NCBI GenBank assembly: GCA_965202875.1
Contig: OZ241870.1
Span: 620,001-684,000, forward strand
Direction: 5' to 3'
DNA length: 64,000 nt
Source: HK1 sp965202875
GTDB lineage: Bacteria; Pseudomonadota; Gammaproteobacteria; HK1
This document shows, one piece after another, positions 44,251 through 52,091 of this stretch; the first letter of the stretch is position 1; every line of letters begins with the position of its first letter. Made by a program: the position numbers and the translations under genes. Under the pieces are notes generated by a model. That model saw nothing but the letters and a program-made list of their open reading frames with translations, did not search any database and had not been told where the DNA came from.

Positions 44251-45597
44251 TCAGTATCCAAGGGCCCTGGGCAGCCAGAGGGAGATCTCCGGCACGTAGG
44301 CGATGATGAACACCGCGATCACCGCGACCAGCGCGAAGGGGATGGCGCGCACCGATATCTCCTCGATGGACGAGTTGGATATGCCTGACGCGATGAACAG
44401 GTTCTCCCCGAGCGGTGGGGTCTGGAAGCCGATCTCGCAGCAACAGACCATGACGATGCCGAAGTGCAGCGGGTCGATTCCCAGGTTGTAGGCGATCGGC
44501 AGCAGCACCGGGGTCAGGATCAGGATGGTGGCCAGCGTCTCCATGAACATGCCGACGAACAGCAGGAAGAAGATGAGCATGGCCCAGATCAGGAAGATGT
44601 TGTCCGTCACGTTCAACATCGCCTCGGCGATGATGGCGGGGATCTCGTTCTCCACCAGCAAACGCCCGAAGACCGTCGCCGTGAACAGGATCAGCAGCAC
44701 CCGGCCGGTCAGCCAGGTGGTGGTTTGCAGGGAGTGGAAGAGGTTCTCCATCTTCAGCTCCCGGTGCACGAAGAAGCCGATGACCAGCGTGTAGAAGATG
44801 GCCACGATGGCCGATTCCGTCGGCGTGAAGAAGCCGGTGTAGATGCCGCCGAGGATGACCAGCGGCGCCAGGATCGACCAGAAGCCGGCGGTGAACGCGC
44901 GGCCGATGTTGCCCAGCGACCAGCCCTCCGCCGTCCCCTTGTAGCCGTACCTCCGGCACAGGATGTAGTTCATGATCAGCAGGCTCAGCGCCAGCAGCAG
45001 GCCCGGGAAGACGCCGGCGATGAACAGCTTGGGGATGGACACCGACTGGAATTCGCCGAACTTGTCGACCGCTTCCGGGGACGGGTTCATGCCCAGGGCC
45101 GAGATGCCGAAGATGACCATGGGAATGGACGGCGGGATGACGACGCCGAGACCGCCCGAGGATGCGGTGATCGCCGATGCATACCCCTTGTCGTAGCCGC
45201 GGGCGGCCATCGCGGGGATCATCAGCATGCCGACCGCGGCGGTGGTCGCGGGGCCGGAGCCGGAAATGGCGCCGAAGAACAGGCAGGCGATGACCGTGGC
45301 GGCGGAAATGCCGCCGGTCACCGGGCCGGCGAACGACTCGGCCAGGGCGACCAGGCGTTTCGAAATGCCTGCCGCTTCCATCAGGGCGCCGGCCAGGATG
45401 AAGGCCGGGAGGGCCATCAGCGGAAACGCGCCGACGGACGTGAAGGCGATCTGTACGAACTTGATGGGGTTCTCGTCCAGGAAGAGGAAGGTCGCGAGGG
45501 CCGAGACGCCCAGCGCGACCGTGATGGGCGCGCCCAGCGCCAGCAGGACCAGAAAGGATCCGAACAGGAGCAGGACGATGATGGTTTCGTATTCCAT
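44251..45597 (-). CDS. TRAP transporter large permease (DctM family)
   Basis: This 448-residue protein has about 12 membrane segments, among them IIVLLLFGSFLVLLALGAPI at the start. It carries the family phrase MALPAFILAGALMEAAGISK, then GAISGSGPATTAAVGMLMIP, and ends in PEISLWLPRALGY. It is the Na+-driven channel subunit that works with the DctQ helix bundle and the DctP binding protein. It starts 48 bases after dctQ. The substrate is unknown; ectoine or an organic acid are typical. Confidence 0.93.
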   Translation of the reverse strand: MEYETIIVLLLFGSFLVLLALGAPITVALGVSALATFLFLDENPIKFVQIAFTSVGAFPLMALPAFILAGALMEAAGISKRLVALAESFAGPVTGGISAATVIACLFFGAISGSGPATTAAVGMLMIPAMAARGYDKGYASAITASSGGLGVVIPPSIPMVIFGISALGMNPSPEAVDKFGEFQSVSIPKLFIAGVFPGLLLALSLLIMNYILCRRYGYKGTAEGWSLGNIGRAFTAGFWSILAPLVILGGIYTGFFTPTESAIVAIFYTLVIGFFVHRELKMENLFHSLQTTTWLTGRVLLILFTATVFGRLLVENEIPAIIAEAMLNVTDNIFLIWAMLIFFLLFVGMFMETLATILILTPVLLPIAYNLGIDPLHFGIVMVCCCEIGFQTPPLGENLFIASGISNSSIEEISVRAIPFALVAVIAVFIIAYVPEISLWLPRALGY

Positions 45598-45645
45598 GAG
45601 AAGTAGACTCCCCCTGAATGATCGGTCCCGGTTTACTGGCCCGAT

Positions 45646-46215
45646 TTATCGGGCAGCCTCACGGCTGCCTCCCGTCCCGTCGTCGAGACCTTCCTCGAGC
45701 ATCTTGTCGACCTCGGCCTTTTCCGGGTCCACGACGTCGACGCCCTTGACGAGCTTGACGTAGTTCACCTGGATGATGCGGATGGTCATCAGGGCGAAGG
45801 CGACGGGCAGCATCATGTAGAAGTACTTCATGGGAACCCCGAGGGTCTGGGATTTCCAGAACGGATTCATCTTGTTGAATACGAAATCGTAGCTCAGGTA
45901 GACGAAGTAGACGTTGAACCCGAGCCAGAAGAGGTCCGCGAAACCCTCGACCCACGGAACCGCCCTCTTCGGCAGGATCTTGAACTGGAAGGTGACGCGG
46001 TTGTGGGCGCCCATCTTGGCGGCGTAGCTGGCGCCGAAGAAGACGAACCAGACGAACAGGTACGTCGCCAGCTCCTCGCTCCACGACAGGGAGAGGTCGA
46101 AGAATTCCCGCATCAGGATCTGCAGGAACAGCAGCACGACGAAGAACGTCAGCAGCGACCGGCAGACGTAGCTTTCGATGTTGTCGAAGATCCTGATGAA
46201 CATGCTGTTTCCCAT
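45646..46215 (-). CDS. TRAP transporter small permease (DctQ family)
   Basis: This 189-residue protein has four membrane helices (SLLTFFVVLLFLQILMREFF, LATYLFVWFVFFGASYAA, ADLFWLGFNVYFVYLSY and YFYMMLPVAFALMTIRIIQV) and the DctQ phrase SLSWSEELATYLFVWFVFFG. A charged cytoplasmic tail ends in EAAR. The ATG at 46215 follows an AAGGAGG site. It bridges DctP and DctM in the membrane. Confidence 0.9.
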   Translation of the reverse strand: MGNSMFIRIFDNIESYVCRSLLTFFVVLLFLQILMREFFDLSLSWSEELATYLFVWFVFFGASYAAKMGAHNRVTFQFKILPKRAVPWVEGFADLFWLGFNVYFVYLSYDFVFNKMNPFWKSQTLGVPMKYFYMMLPVAFALMTIRIIQVNYVKLVKGVDVVDPEKAEVDKMLEEGLDDGTGGSREAAR

Positions 46216-46273
46216 CACCGCCTCCTTGCCGCCCCGGCGGCCCGCCCGGCGCGGGCTTCGGGGCAACGACCGT

Positions 46274-47266
46274 TCACCGGGCCCGTTCGTAGAAGCTGGC
46301 GTCGAACATCGGTCCGTAGTCGTCGAGCGCCTTGGGCATGGCCCCCTGCTCGACGTAGAAATCCGCCACCTCCTTGGTGAACGCCTGCACCCCGCCCCGC
46401 ATCCAGGTTCCGGTCAACTGGGCGTCGCGGGTGTAGAACTGGAACCTGGAGAGAAGGATGTTGGATTCCTTGAGGCTCAGGCCGGCGGCCTCGGCAATGA
46501 CCGGCCTCGCCTCGTCCGGGTGATCGTCCAGGTAGTCCGCCGCGCGATCCGACACCCTCAGGAACGCGGTCACCAAGTCCGGATGCGTCTCGGCGAAATC
46601 GTTGGTCACCGTGACCACGTCGAACGTCCGGATGCCGATCTTCGTCTGCTCCCGGGCGCTCATCAGGACCCGGTTCCTGCCCAGCATGCGCCGGAGCGCA
46701 CCGCCCCACCCGCAGGCCATGGTCACCTCGCCACGGGCCAGCGCCTCGGCGCCCCTGGCGGACACCATGTCGACGAGGTTCAGCTTGCCGGTGTCGACGG
46801 CGAGGAAATCCAGTGTGCGCAACAGCTTGTAATGGGTCACGGTGCCGAAGGGAACGGCGATCCTCTTTCCTTCCAGCTCGTGGGCGTTGGCCTTGTCGAT
46901 GGCTGCCTTGTAGTGCACCACGCAGTTGTCGTTCTCGGCGTAGGAGACGGCGATGCCGACCGCCGTCAGGGGAGCGCCCCCGGACACCGCCCCCATGAAC
47001 GGGATGATGCCCATGGAGTAGGAGACGTCCACCTCGCCGGCGACCATGGCGTCGGCCATCTGGACGCCGGAATCGAACGGCCGCCACCTGACCTCGACGC
47101 CCATCTCCTCGTCGTACCACCGCTCGGCCTGGGCCACCTGGTTGGCCGTCGGCCATTCCGGGAAGTAGGCGACGGTGACGGCCTCGGGCTTCTCCGCGGC
47201 AGCGGCGCCGAAGATGGGCGCTACGGCCAGCGTGGTGGCCAGAACCGCCGCGATCGTTCGCTTCAT
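46274..47266 (-). CDS. TauA/SsuA-like ABC substrate-binding protein inside the TRAP operon
   Basis: This 330-residue periplasmic protein has a signal peptide (MKRTIAAVLATTLAVAPIFG, cut after AAAA) and the NMT1/TauA fold. Visible phrases are VTVAYFPEWPTANQVAQAER, VRWRPFDSGVQMADAMVAGE, VDVSYSMGIIPFMGAVSGGA, and GKRIAVPFGTVTHYKLL. Relatives bind taurine or other sulphonates and nitrogenous ligands for ABC transporters. Here it sits between dctP and dctQ of a TRAP operon with no ABC permease or ATPase nearby. It may serve an ABC system encoded elsewhere or act as a second receptor. Confidence 0.82.
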   Translation of the reverse strand: MKRTIAAVLATTLAVAPIFGAAAAEKPEAVTVAYFPEWPTANQVAQAERWYDEEMGVEVRWRPFDSGVQMADAMVAGEVDVSYSMGIIPFMGAVSGGAPLTAVGIAVSYAENDNCVVHYKAAIDKANAHELEGKRIAVPFGTVTHYKLLRTLDFLAVDTGKLNLVDMVSARGAEALARGEVTMACGWGGALRRMLGRNRVLMSAREQTKIGIRTFDVVTVTNDFAETHPDLVTAFLRVSDRAADYLDDHPDEARPVIAEAAGLSLKESNILLSRFQFYTRDAQLTGTWMRGGVQAFTKEVADFYVEQGAMPKALDDYGPMFDASFYERAR

Positions 47267-47366
47267 CGGGCGTTCCTCCCCTTTCGCCTGCCCCTGCCCG
47301 CCCGGCGACGGGCAAGGGCGCAATGGTCGCAACGCACCGGCTACGGGCCGGAACCGCGGGCCGTCT

Positions 47367-48371
47367 TCAACTGCGGCCCAGCATCTCCAGGACCCGATCG
47401 AGCTTCTCCTTGCCGCCGATGCTGTCGTAGAACTTCGGCCACACCGCCTTGGTGGCGCGCTCGATGAACTCCTTCTCGCCGTCGGCGGGGTCCGCGATCT
47501 CCATGCCTCTCGCGATCAGGTCCTCCTTGATCGCCGCCTCGCTCTTGCGCAGGTGCTCGGCGCTGTGCATGGTCGCCGCCTTGCCGGCCTCGATCAGCAT
47601 CTGCTGCGTCTCCTCGTCGAGATCCTGGAATATCGACTCGCTGACGATCAGCGGCTCGATGGAGAAGATGTAGCGGATGTTGGTGATGTACTTCTGCACC
47701 TCGTAGAACTTCATCGAATGCACGGTCAGGTACGGGTTGTCCTGGCCGTCGACCACCTGCTGCTGCAGCGCCGTGAAGGTCTCCGACCACGCCATCGGCG
47801 TCGCGTTGATCCCCCAGGACTTGTAGGTGTCGAGCATGATCTCGTTCTTCGGCACCCGGATCACCAGCCCTTCCAGATCCGCCACCGTGCGCACCGGCTT
47901 CTTCGAATTGGTCAGCACCCGGAAGCCGGTGTAGGTCCAGCCGATGATCCGCACCTTGGCGTCGCGGATGGTGTTCTCGACCAGCTCCTGGCCGACCGGC
48001 CCCTGGGTCAGCTTGACCGCGTCGTCGAGGCTCAGGATCACGTACGGCAGGGTGAAGATGCCGACGGTGGGAGAGAACGGGGTGATGTTGTTGATGGCGA
48101 GCAGGGACATGTCCAGCGTGCCCAGCGCAGCGTCGTTGACCGTGTCCTGCTCGGAGCCGAGCTGGCCGTTGAGGAACAGCTTCGCCCGGTGCTTGCCGCC
48201 GCTGAGCCGCTTGAGCTCCTCGGCGAACTTCTTGCCCAGCTCGTGCTGCGCGCTGCCTCCGGCGTCGCCGACCGCGACCTTGAAGCGCTTGGCGTGGGCG
48301 TCCGTCGCCGCGAGGAGCAGCACGCTCGCGGCAATGCACAGGGTCTTCACCAGGTTCGTCTTGACGTTCAT
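47367..48371 (-). CDS. TRAP transporter substrate-binding protein (DctP family)
   Basis: This 334-residue periplasmic protein has a signal peptide (MNVKTNLVKTLCIAASVLLL ending ATDAHA) and the DctP fold. Phrases include GQLGSEQDTVNDAALGTLDM and KPVRTVADLEGLVIRVPKNE, with the ligand-contacting Arg in that second phrase, then MAWSETFTALQQQVVDGQDN. It is the first gene of the minus-strand TRAP operon. A miniature element lies 113 bases upstream of its start. Confidence 0.92.
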   Translation of the reverse strand: MNVKTNLVKTLCIAASVLLLAATDAHAKRFKVAVGDAGGSAQHELGKKFAEELKRLSGGKHRAKLFLNGQLGSEQDTVNDAALGTLDMSLLAINNITPFSPTVGIFTLPYVILSLDDAVKLTQGPVGQELVENTIRDAKVRIIGWTYTGFRVLTNSKKPVRTVADLEGLVIRVPKNEIMLDTYKSWGINATPMAWSETFTALQQQVVDGQDNPYLTVHSMKFYEVQKYITNIRYIFSIEPLIVSESIFQDLDEETQQMLIEAGKAATMHSAEHLRKSEAAIKEDLIARGMEIADPADGEKEFIERATKAVWPKFYDSIGGKEKLDRVLEMLGRS

Positions 48372-48483
48372 TCGGTGCACCTCCGTTTCGGATCTCCGTC
48401 CCTGGAGAGGTGGGGGGAGCAGGCGCCCAGAGCGCCGTGTAACCGAAGGGTATCACCCCGGAACATCGTCGGCCAGTACCATC

Positions 48484-48604
48484 GGCAATTCCCGCCAAGC
48501 CCGAAAACATCCGTTGAATCGCGGCAATCGTGCGCTCAGACGGTGGAAAAGGCCGTGAAGTCCCGGTTTCATGACCGTGTATGGAGCGTTGGCGGGAATT
48601 GCTG
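48484..48604. mobile_element. Miniature inverted-repeat element, family B (121 bases, uninterrupted)
   Basis: Ends GGCAATTCCCGCCAA and TTGGCGGGAATTGCTG are flanked by a perfect 10-base target duplication, CAGTACCATC, at 48474-48483 and 48605-48614. It matches, in opposite orientation, the interrupted copy at 16368-16669. It lies in the upstream region of the TRAP operon. Confidence 0.88.
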
Positions 48605-48963
48605 CAGTACCATCTTTTCTTCCTCGCGGGGCTGATTCGTTCTTCCGGCGATGTCCGACACGTTCAATCGATCGCGTCCGTCGAGGAAGCGGCGGCTCGA
48701 TACCGGACACCGGCATGGGCATGGCGGTCGGATCGGCGAGTTGCTCCGCCCTGCGGCCATGCCGCGAGATCGAGGGCCGATGTGCCCTGTATCTTCCCGT
48801 GGCTGCACAGGCGGCACGATCCCGGTACGATGTACGGTATCCTCGGACGTGCGCGGGACGAGATGGATCGACGGAATCGGCGGCCCCGGACGCCCGCAGG
48901 TGCCACGACCCGCTTCGCCGGTGTTCTCGTCGGCGAGCTGCCCGACTGTTGCCGGATGACCCC
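48605..48963. other. Gap upstream of the TauD-like gene; no gene seen
   Basis: The region shows open frames on several strands but no protein similarity. It should contain the promoter of the TauD-Cas6 cluster. Confidence 0.35.
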
Positions 48964-50091
48964 GTGCGCGAATTCCTGACCACCCCCCTCGAAGACCCCT
49001 CGGCGTGGCGCGGCGACCGGATGGCCGGACGTTCCGACTGGGTCCTCACCCTCGACTCGCCGATGATCGCGGAGATCGAGTCCGCGGTCTCCGCGGTCGC
49101 GGCGCGCAACGTCGATCTCTTCGCGGTCACCCGCGACGACTTCCCGCTCCCGAGCATGAGCGGATGCTTCGAGACGATGCTCGGGGCGCTGGAGGGCGGC
49201 CGGGGGTTCGTGCTCCTGCGGGGGCTCCCCGCCGCACGGTGGAGCGAGACCGGCAACCGCATCGCGCTCTGGGGTCTCGGCGCCCACTTCGGCCTGCCGG
49301 TGGGCCAGGACCTGGCCGGTAACCTGCTGCACGACGTGCGCGACGTCGGCCGCAAGTTCGGCTCCGACGACTCGATCCGGTACTACCAGACGAATCACGC
49401 GATCCGCCTGCATACCGACGGGGGCGACGTCTTCGCGCTCGGATGCGTGCGCCGGGGCGCCGGAGGGGGCAGGAGCCTCGTGGTGAGCGCGGCGGAGGTC
49501 TTCAACGAGATCGTCCGCCGCCGCCCCGACCTCGCGGTCGTGCTCCAGGAGGATTTCTGGATGGACGCGCGCGGCCAGCGCCCGGACGGCGCCCGCTGCC
49601 AGGTGCTGCCGATCTACACTTGGCACGATGGTTTCCTGAGCGTCCTGCTCAAGCCCGAGTACATCTACTCCGCGCAGCGCTTCGACGACGTGCCGCGCCT
49701 CACCACCGCGCAACGCGAGGCGCTGGAGCTGTTCCACCGGGTGACGCAGGAGCCGGGCATGGCCCTGGAGTTCCACCTGGAGCCCGGAGACGTGCTGCTC
49801 GCGAGCAACCACACCATCATGCACGGCCGCACCGGGTTCGAGGATCCGCCGGACCCGGCCCATCGTCGCCATATGCTTCGACTGTGGCTCACGATCCCCA
49901 ACGGGCGCCCGCTACCCCCCCACTACGCCGACACCCGGGAGTACGCGCAGACGTACCGTCAGCGGATGCCGCCGGCCGGGGGCGGGCCGCTCCCGATAGC
50001 GAGGCCCTCGGGTCCCGCCGCTCGACGCGAAGAATCCGAACCGTCCGGTACGACTTCAAGCGTATCATGCTCTACGTCAGCGACCTCCTGA
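48964..50091 (+). CDS. TauD/TfdA-family 2-oxoglutarate/Fe(II) dioxygenase
   Basis: This 375-residue protein starts at a GTG (VREFLTTPLEDPSAWRGDRM). The iron triad is visible: H150 and D152 in HAIRLHTDGGD and the distal His in LLASNHTIMHGRTGFEDP. TauD enzymes hydroxylate sulphonates, carnitine-like or other small molecules using 2-oxoglutarate. It is the first of four closely packed plus-strand genes; its last 25 bases overlap the next one. The substrate is unknown. An internal ATG at 49021 is an alternative start. Confidence 0.85.
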   Translation: MREFLTTPLEDPSAWRGDRMAGRSDWVLTLDSPMIAEIESAVSAVAARNVDLFAVTRDDFPLPSMSGCFETMLGALEGGRGFVLLRGLPAARWSETGNRIALWGLGAHFGLPVGQDLAGNLLHDVRDVGRKFGSDDSIRYYQTNHAIRLHTDGGDVFALGCVRRGAGGGRSLVVSAAEVFNEIVRRRPDLAVVLQEDFWMDARGQRPDGARCQVLPIYTWHDGFLSVLLKPEYIYSAQRFDDVPRLTTAQREALELFHRVTQEPGMALEFHLEPGDVLLASNHTIMHGRTGFEDPPDPAHRRHMLRLWLTIPNGRPLPPHYADTREYAQTYRQRMPPAGGGPLPIARPSGPAARREESEPSGTTSSVSCSTSATS

Positions 50092-50258
50092 TCGAGCGGC
50101 ACGATCTGCAATCGTTCGCCGAACTCGTCGACGCGGTCGGGGACCGTGCGCGGCAGGAACGGCTCCTGCGAATAGACGTGAAGCCGCCGTTTCCGGATAC
50201 CCTGGAGAACTGGGAGGATGTCCTCGAGAGCACCTTCACCGCAGCATCGGAACGGTAG
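50067..50258 (+). CDS. Hypothetical 63-residue protein
   Basis: The protein begins MLYVSDLLIERHDLQSFAEL and ends ENWEDVLESTFTAASER. It starts 25 bases before the stop of the dioxygenase gene and ends 30 bases before the Cas6-like gene, so it belongs to the same transcript. It is acidic and helical in appearance. I do not recognise it. Confidence 0.55.
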   Translation: MLYVSDLLIERHDLQSFAELVDAVGDRARQERLLRIDVKPPFPDTLENWEDVLESTFTAASER

Positions 50259-50288
50259 TCGGAATGCGATGGGCAGAGCCATGCTCCG

Positions 50289-51380
50289 ATGCGGGCACAC
50301 GATCTCACCGGGGGCGAGGCCGGTGCCGCCGACGTCGCGTTCCGGCTCTCCGGCCGATGGCTGCCCGTCGACCACGCAAGCGCGCTGCGGTCCGCCGTGG
50401 TGGACGTCCTGCCGTGGCTTGAGGAGGAGCCGGCCGCGGGGATCCATTCGGTCCACGGCGCGGCGTCGGGCAACGGTTGGGAGCGGTCCGGCAATGCGCC
50501 CGGCGACATGCTCGCCCTCTCGCGCCGTACCCCTCTTGTACTCCGCGTCCCGGCCCACCGCGCCGGCGACGCGGCCTCGCTGCGCGGGCGCCGGCTCGAC
50601 GTCGGCGGCTACGCGCTCGTCACCGGAACGCCGCGGGTGCGGCCGCTGAAGCCTGCTCCCGCGGTATTCGCCCGATACGTCGTCGACGAGGATGGTGGCG
50701 ACGAAGAACGTTTCGTCGAGCGCGTCGCATCGGAGCTCGAAGCACGTTCCATCACCGTGCGCAAGCTTCTCTGCGGGCGCTCGCATCGAATCGAGTCTGG
50801 CCGTGGCCTGCTCACTGCCCGTGGCCTGCTGGTCGCGGCCCTCGACGCCCGCGAATCGCTCGCGCTCCAATGCCGCGGGATCGGGCCGGAGCGCCTGCTC
50901 GGATGCGGGCTGTTCGTGCCTCACAAGAGCATCGGTCCGGTTCGACGGACGGGCGCCGATGACCGACTCCTCCGATTCGCCTCCGGCGGACGCCGCCGCC
51001 CCGCCCACGACCTGCATCGAGGCCGAGCCCTTCGCGTTGCGGGTCATCGACGACAGCATGGCTCCGGAGTTCGCGCCCGGGTGCATCATCATCGACCCGA
51101 CCGGCCTCGCCACGGACGGGGCGTTCGTCCTCACCGAGATCGAGGGCGAATACATCTTCCGCCAGCTTCGCCGAACGAAGGGGGGCGACCGGCTCGTCGC
51201 CCTCAACGACCACTACCCGGCACTCACCCTCACCGGCGGGCTTGCGCCGGTGCGGGGGGTCGTGGTGCAGCGCGCGGGAACGCGGCGCCGGGATCACAAA
51301 CGATACGACTGAGCTCCGCGCCCAGTGTGAGACCGCCGGCCTCACGCCTCGGACAGCCGGCACTTGAACCAACCGCCTGA
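50289..51380 (+). CDS. Stand-alone Cas6/Cmx6-like CRISPR endoribonuclease (family part ends near 50955)
   Basis: The first 222 residues match the Cas6/Cmx6 (type I-MYXAN) pattern: VAFRLSGRWLPVDHASALRS near the start, AGIHSVHGAASGNGW, LALSRRTPLVLRVPAHRAGD, and the C-terminal glycine-rich loop IGPERLLGCGLFVPHKSI. Cas6 cuts CRISPR repeat RNA. The frame then runs on 140 residues of Arg-rich sequence in a different frame through the S24 gene. That tail is implausible, so a stop was probably lost by an indel near 50950. No CRISPR array or other cas gene is in the window. The neighbours are a dioxygenase, a small protein and an S24 peptidase. Confidence 0.7.
   Translation: MRAHDLTGGEAGAADVAFRLSGRWLPVDHASALRSAVVDVLPWLEEEPAAGIHSVHGAASGNGWERSGNAPGDMLALSRRTPLVLRVPAHRAGDAASLRGRRLDVGGYALVTGTPRVRPLKPAPAVFARYVVDEDGGDEERFVERVASELEARSITVRKLLCGRSHRIESGRGLLTARGLLVAALDARESLALQCRGIGPERLLGCGLFVPHKSIGPVRRTGADDRLLRFASGGRRRPAHDLHRGRALRVAGHRRQHGSGVRARVHHHRPDRPRHGRGVRPHRDRGRIHLPPASPNEGGRPARRPQRPLPGTHPHRRACAGAGGRGAARGNAAPGSQTIRLSSAPSVRPPASRLGQPALEPTA
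50959..51312 (+). CDS. S24 (LexA/phage repressor-like) peptidase domain protein
   Basis: This 117-residue protein begins MTDSSDSPPADAAAPPTTCI and carries the S24 motif FALRVIDDSMAPEFAPGCII with the nucleophilic Ser in DDSMAPEF, followed by AFVLTEIEGEYIFRQLRRTK and the C-terminal LAPVRGVVVQR. A DNA-binding domain is absent. It overlaps the run-on part of the Cas6-like frame entirely. LexA-like peptidases self-cleave under RecA stimulation; the role here is unknown. Confidence 0.78.
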   Translation: MTDSSDSPPADAAAPPTTCIEAEPFALRVIDDSMAPEFAPGCIIIDPTGLATDGAFVLTEIEGEYIFRQLRRTKGGDRLVALNDHYPALTLTGGLAPVRGVVVQRAGTRRRDHKRYD

Positions 51381-51577
51381 ACGGAGATGGCCCTCAAGTC
51401 GGAGATGGCCCTCAAGTAATGTGTTGCCGCCCGAGCCGCGCCCACGCCCGGTCGTTCGGAGATTCGACGAGGTACGCCTCCTCGTTCGAGCCCTTGGCGG
51501 AGCCGAAGCCGACCAGCGCCGCGGTCGCGAGAGGTTCGCGGCTGCTTGATATTATATATTGATGCACACATCCGGAT

Positions 51578-51832
51578 ATGGTCGTCACATGGGACACTCG
51601 GAAAGCCGACGCGAATCTGGCCAACCATGGGGTTGCTTTCGCTGATGCCGAGACCGTTCTTACCGCTCCGCTGGCGTTGACCACGGAAGACCTGGATGCG
51701 GAAGGCGAGCAACGTTTCCTCACCGTTGGCGCGGCGGTCATCTACACATACCGCGGCAAGACGCGAATCCGACTCATCTCGGCCCGTCGCGCCACCCGAA
51801 ACGAGAGAAGGGACGATGCGCAAGGAATATGA
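51578..51832 (+). CDS. brnT: BrnT-family ribonuclease toxin
   Basis: This 84-residue protein reads MVVTWDTRKADANLANHGVA and then FADAETVLTAPL, followed by GEQRFLTVGAAVIYTYRGKT and RIRLISARRATRNERRD. This is the BrnT pattern with the RelE-like fold and C-terminal Arg/Ser/Arg residues. BrnT toxins inhibit translation and are neutralised by BrnA. An AT-rich promoter-like stretch (TTGATATTATATATTG) lies just upstream at 51546-51561. It overlaps the next gene by 17 bases. Confidence 0.8.
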   Translation: MVVTWDTRKADANLANHGVAFADAETVLTAPLALTTEDLDAEGEQRFLTVGAAVIYTYRGKTRIRLISARRATRNERRDDAQGI

Positions 51833-52091
51833 CCTGCACGGGGCCAAACGGGGCGTCGTCGTCAAGGACACCGGAAAGCAGCGGATCACGATCATGCTCG
51901 ACTGCGACATCCCCAGCGCCTTTCGGGCGGAGACCGGCGAGGAGATCGTGATCATCAAGCGCGGGCGCCTCGTGCCCTGCCGCGAGCCGCCCGAGGCGAT
52001 CTTCGGGGCCGACCGCGACATCATCCGCATCCACGGCGACGTCGTCGAGCCGCTGGACATCGAGTGGGAGGCCGAGGTCGACCCCGACTAG
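51816..52091 (+). CDS. BrnA-like antitoxin with an unusual C-terminus
   Basis: The 91-residue product starts MRKEYDLHGAKRGVVVKDTG and KQRITIMLD, matching the BrnA start that binds BrnT. The remainder (IPSAFRAETGEEIVIIKRGR, then IRIHGDVVEPLDIEWEAEVD) does not look like the ribbon-helix-helix DNA-binding part of BrnA. It may have a different operator-binding fold, or be a recombinant. Its stop codon TAG is part of the CTAG at which an IS1182-like element has inserted. Confidence 0.65.
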   Translation: MRKEYDLHGAKRGVVVKDTGKQRITIMLDCDIPSAFRAETGEEIVIIKRGRLVPCREPPEAIFGADRDIIRIHGDVVEPLDIEWEAEVDPD

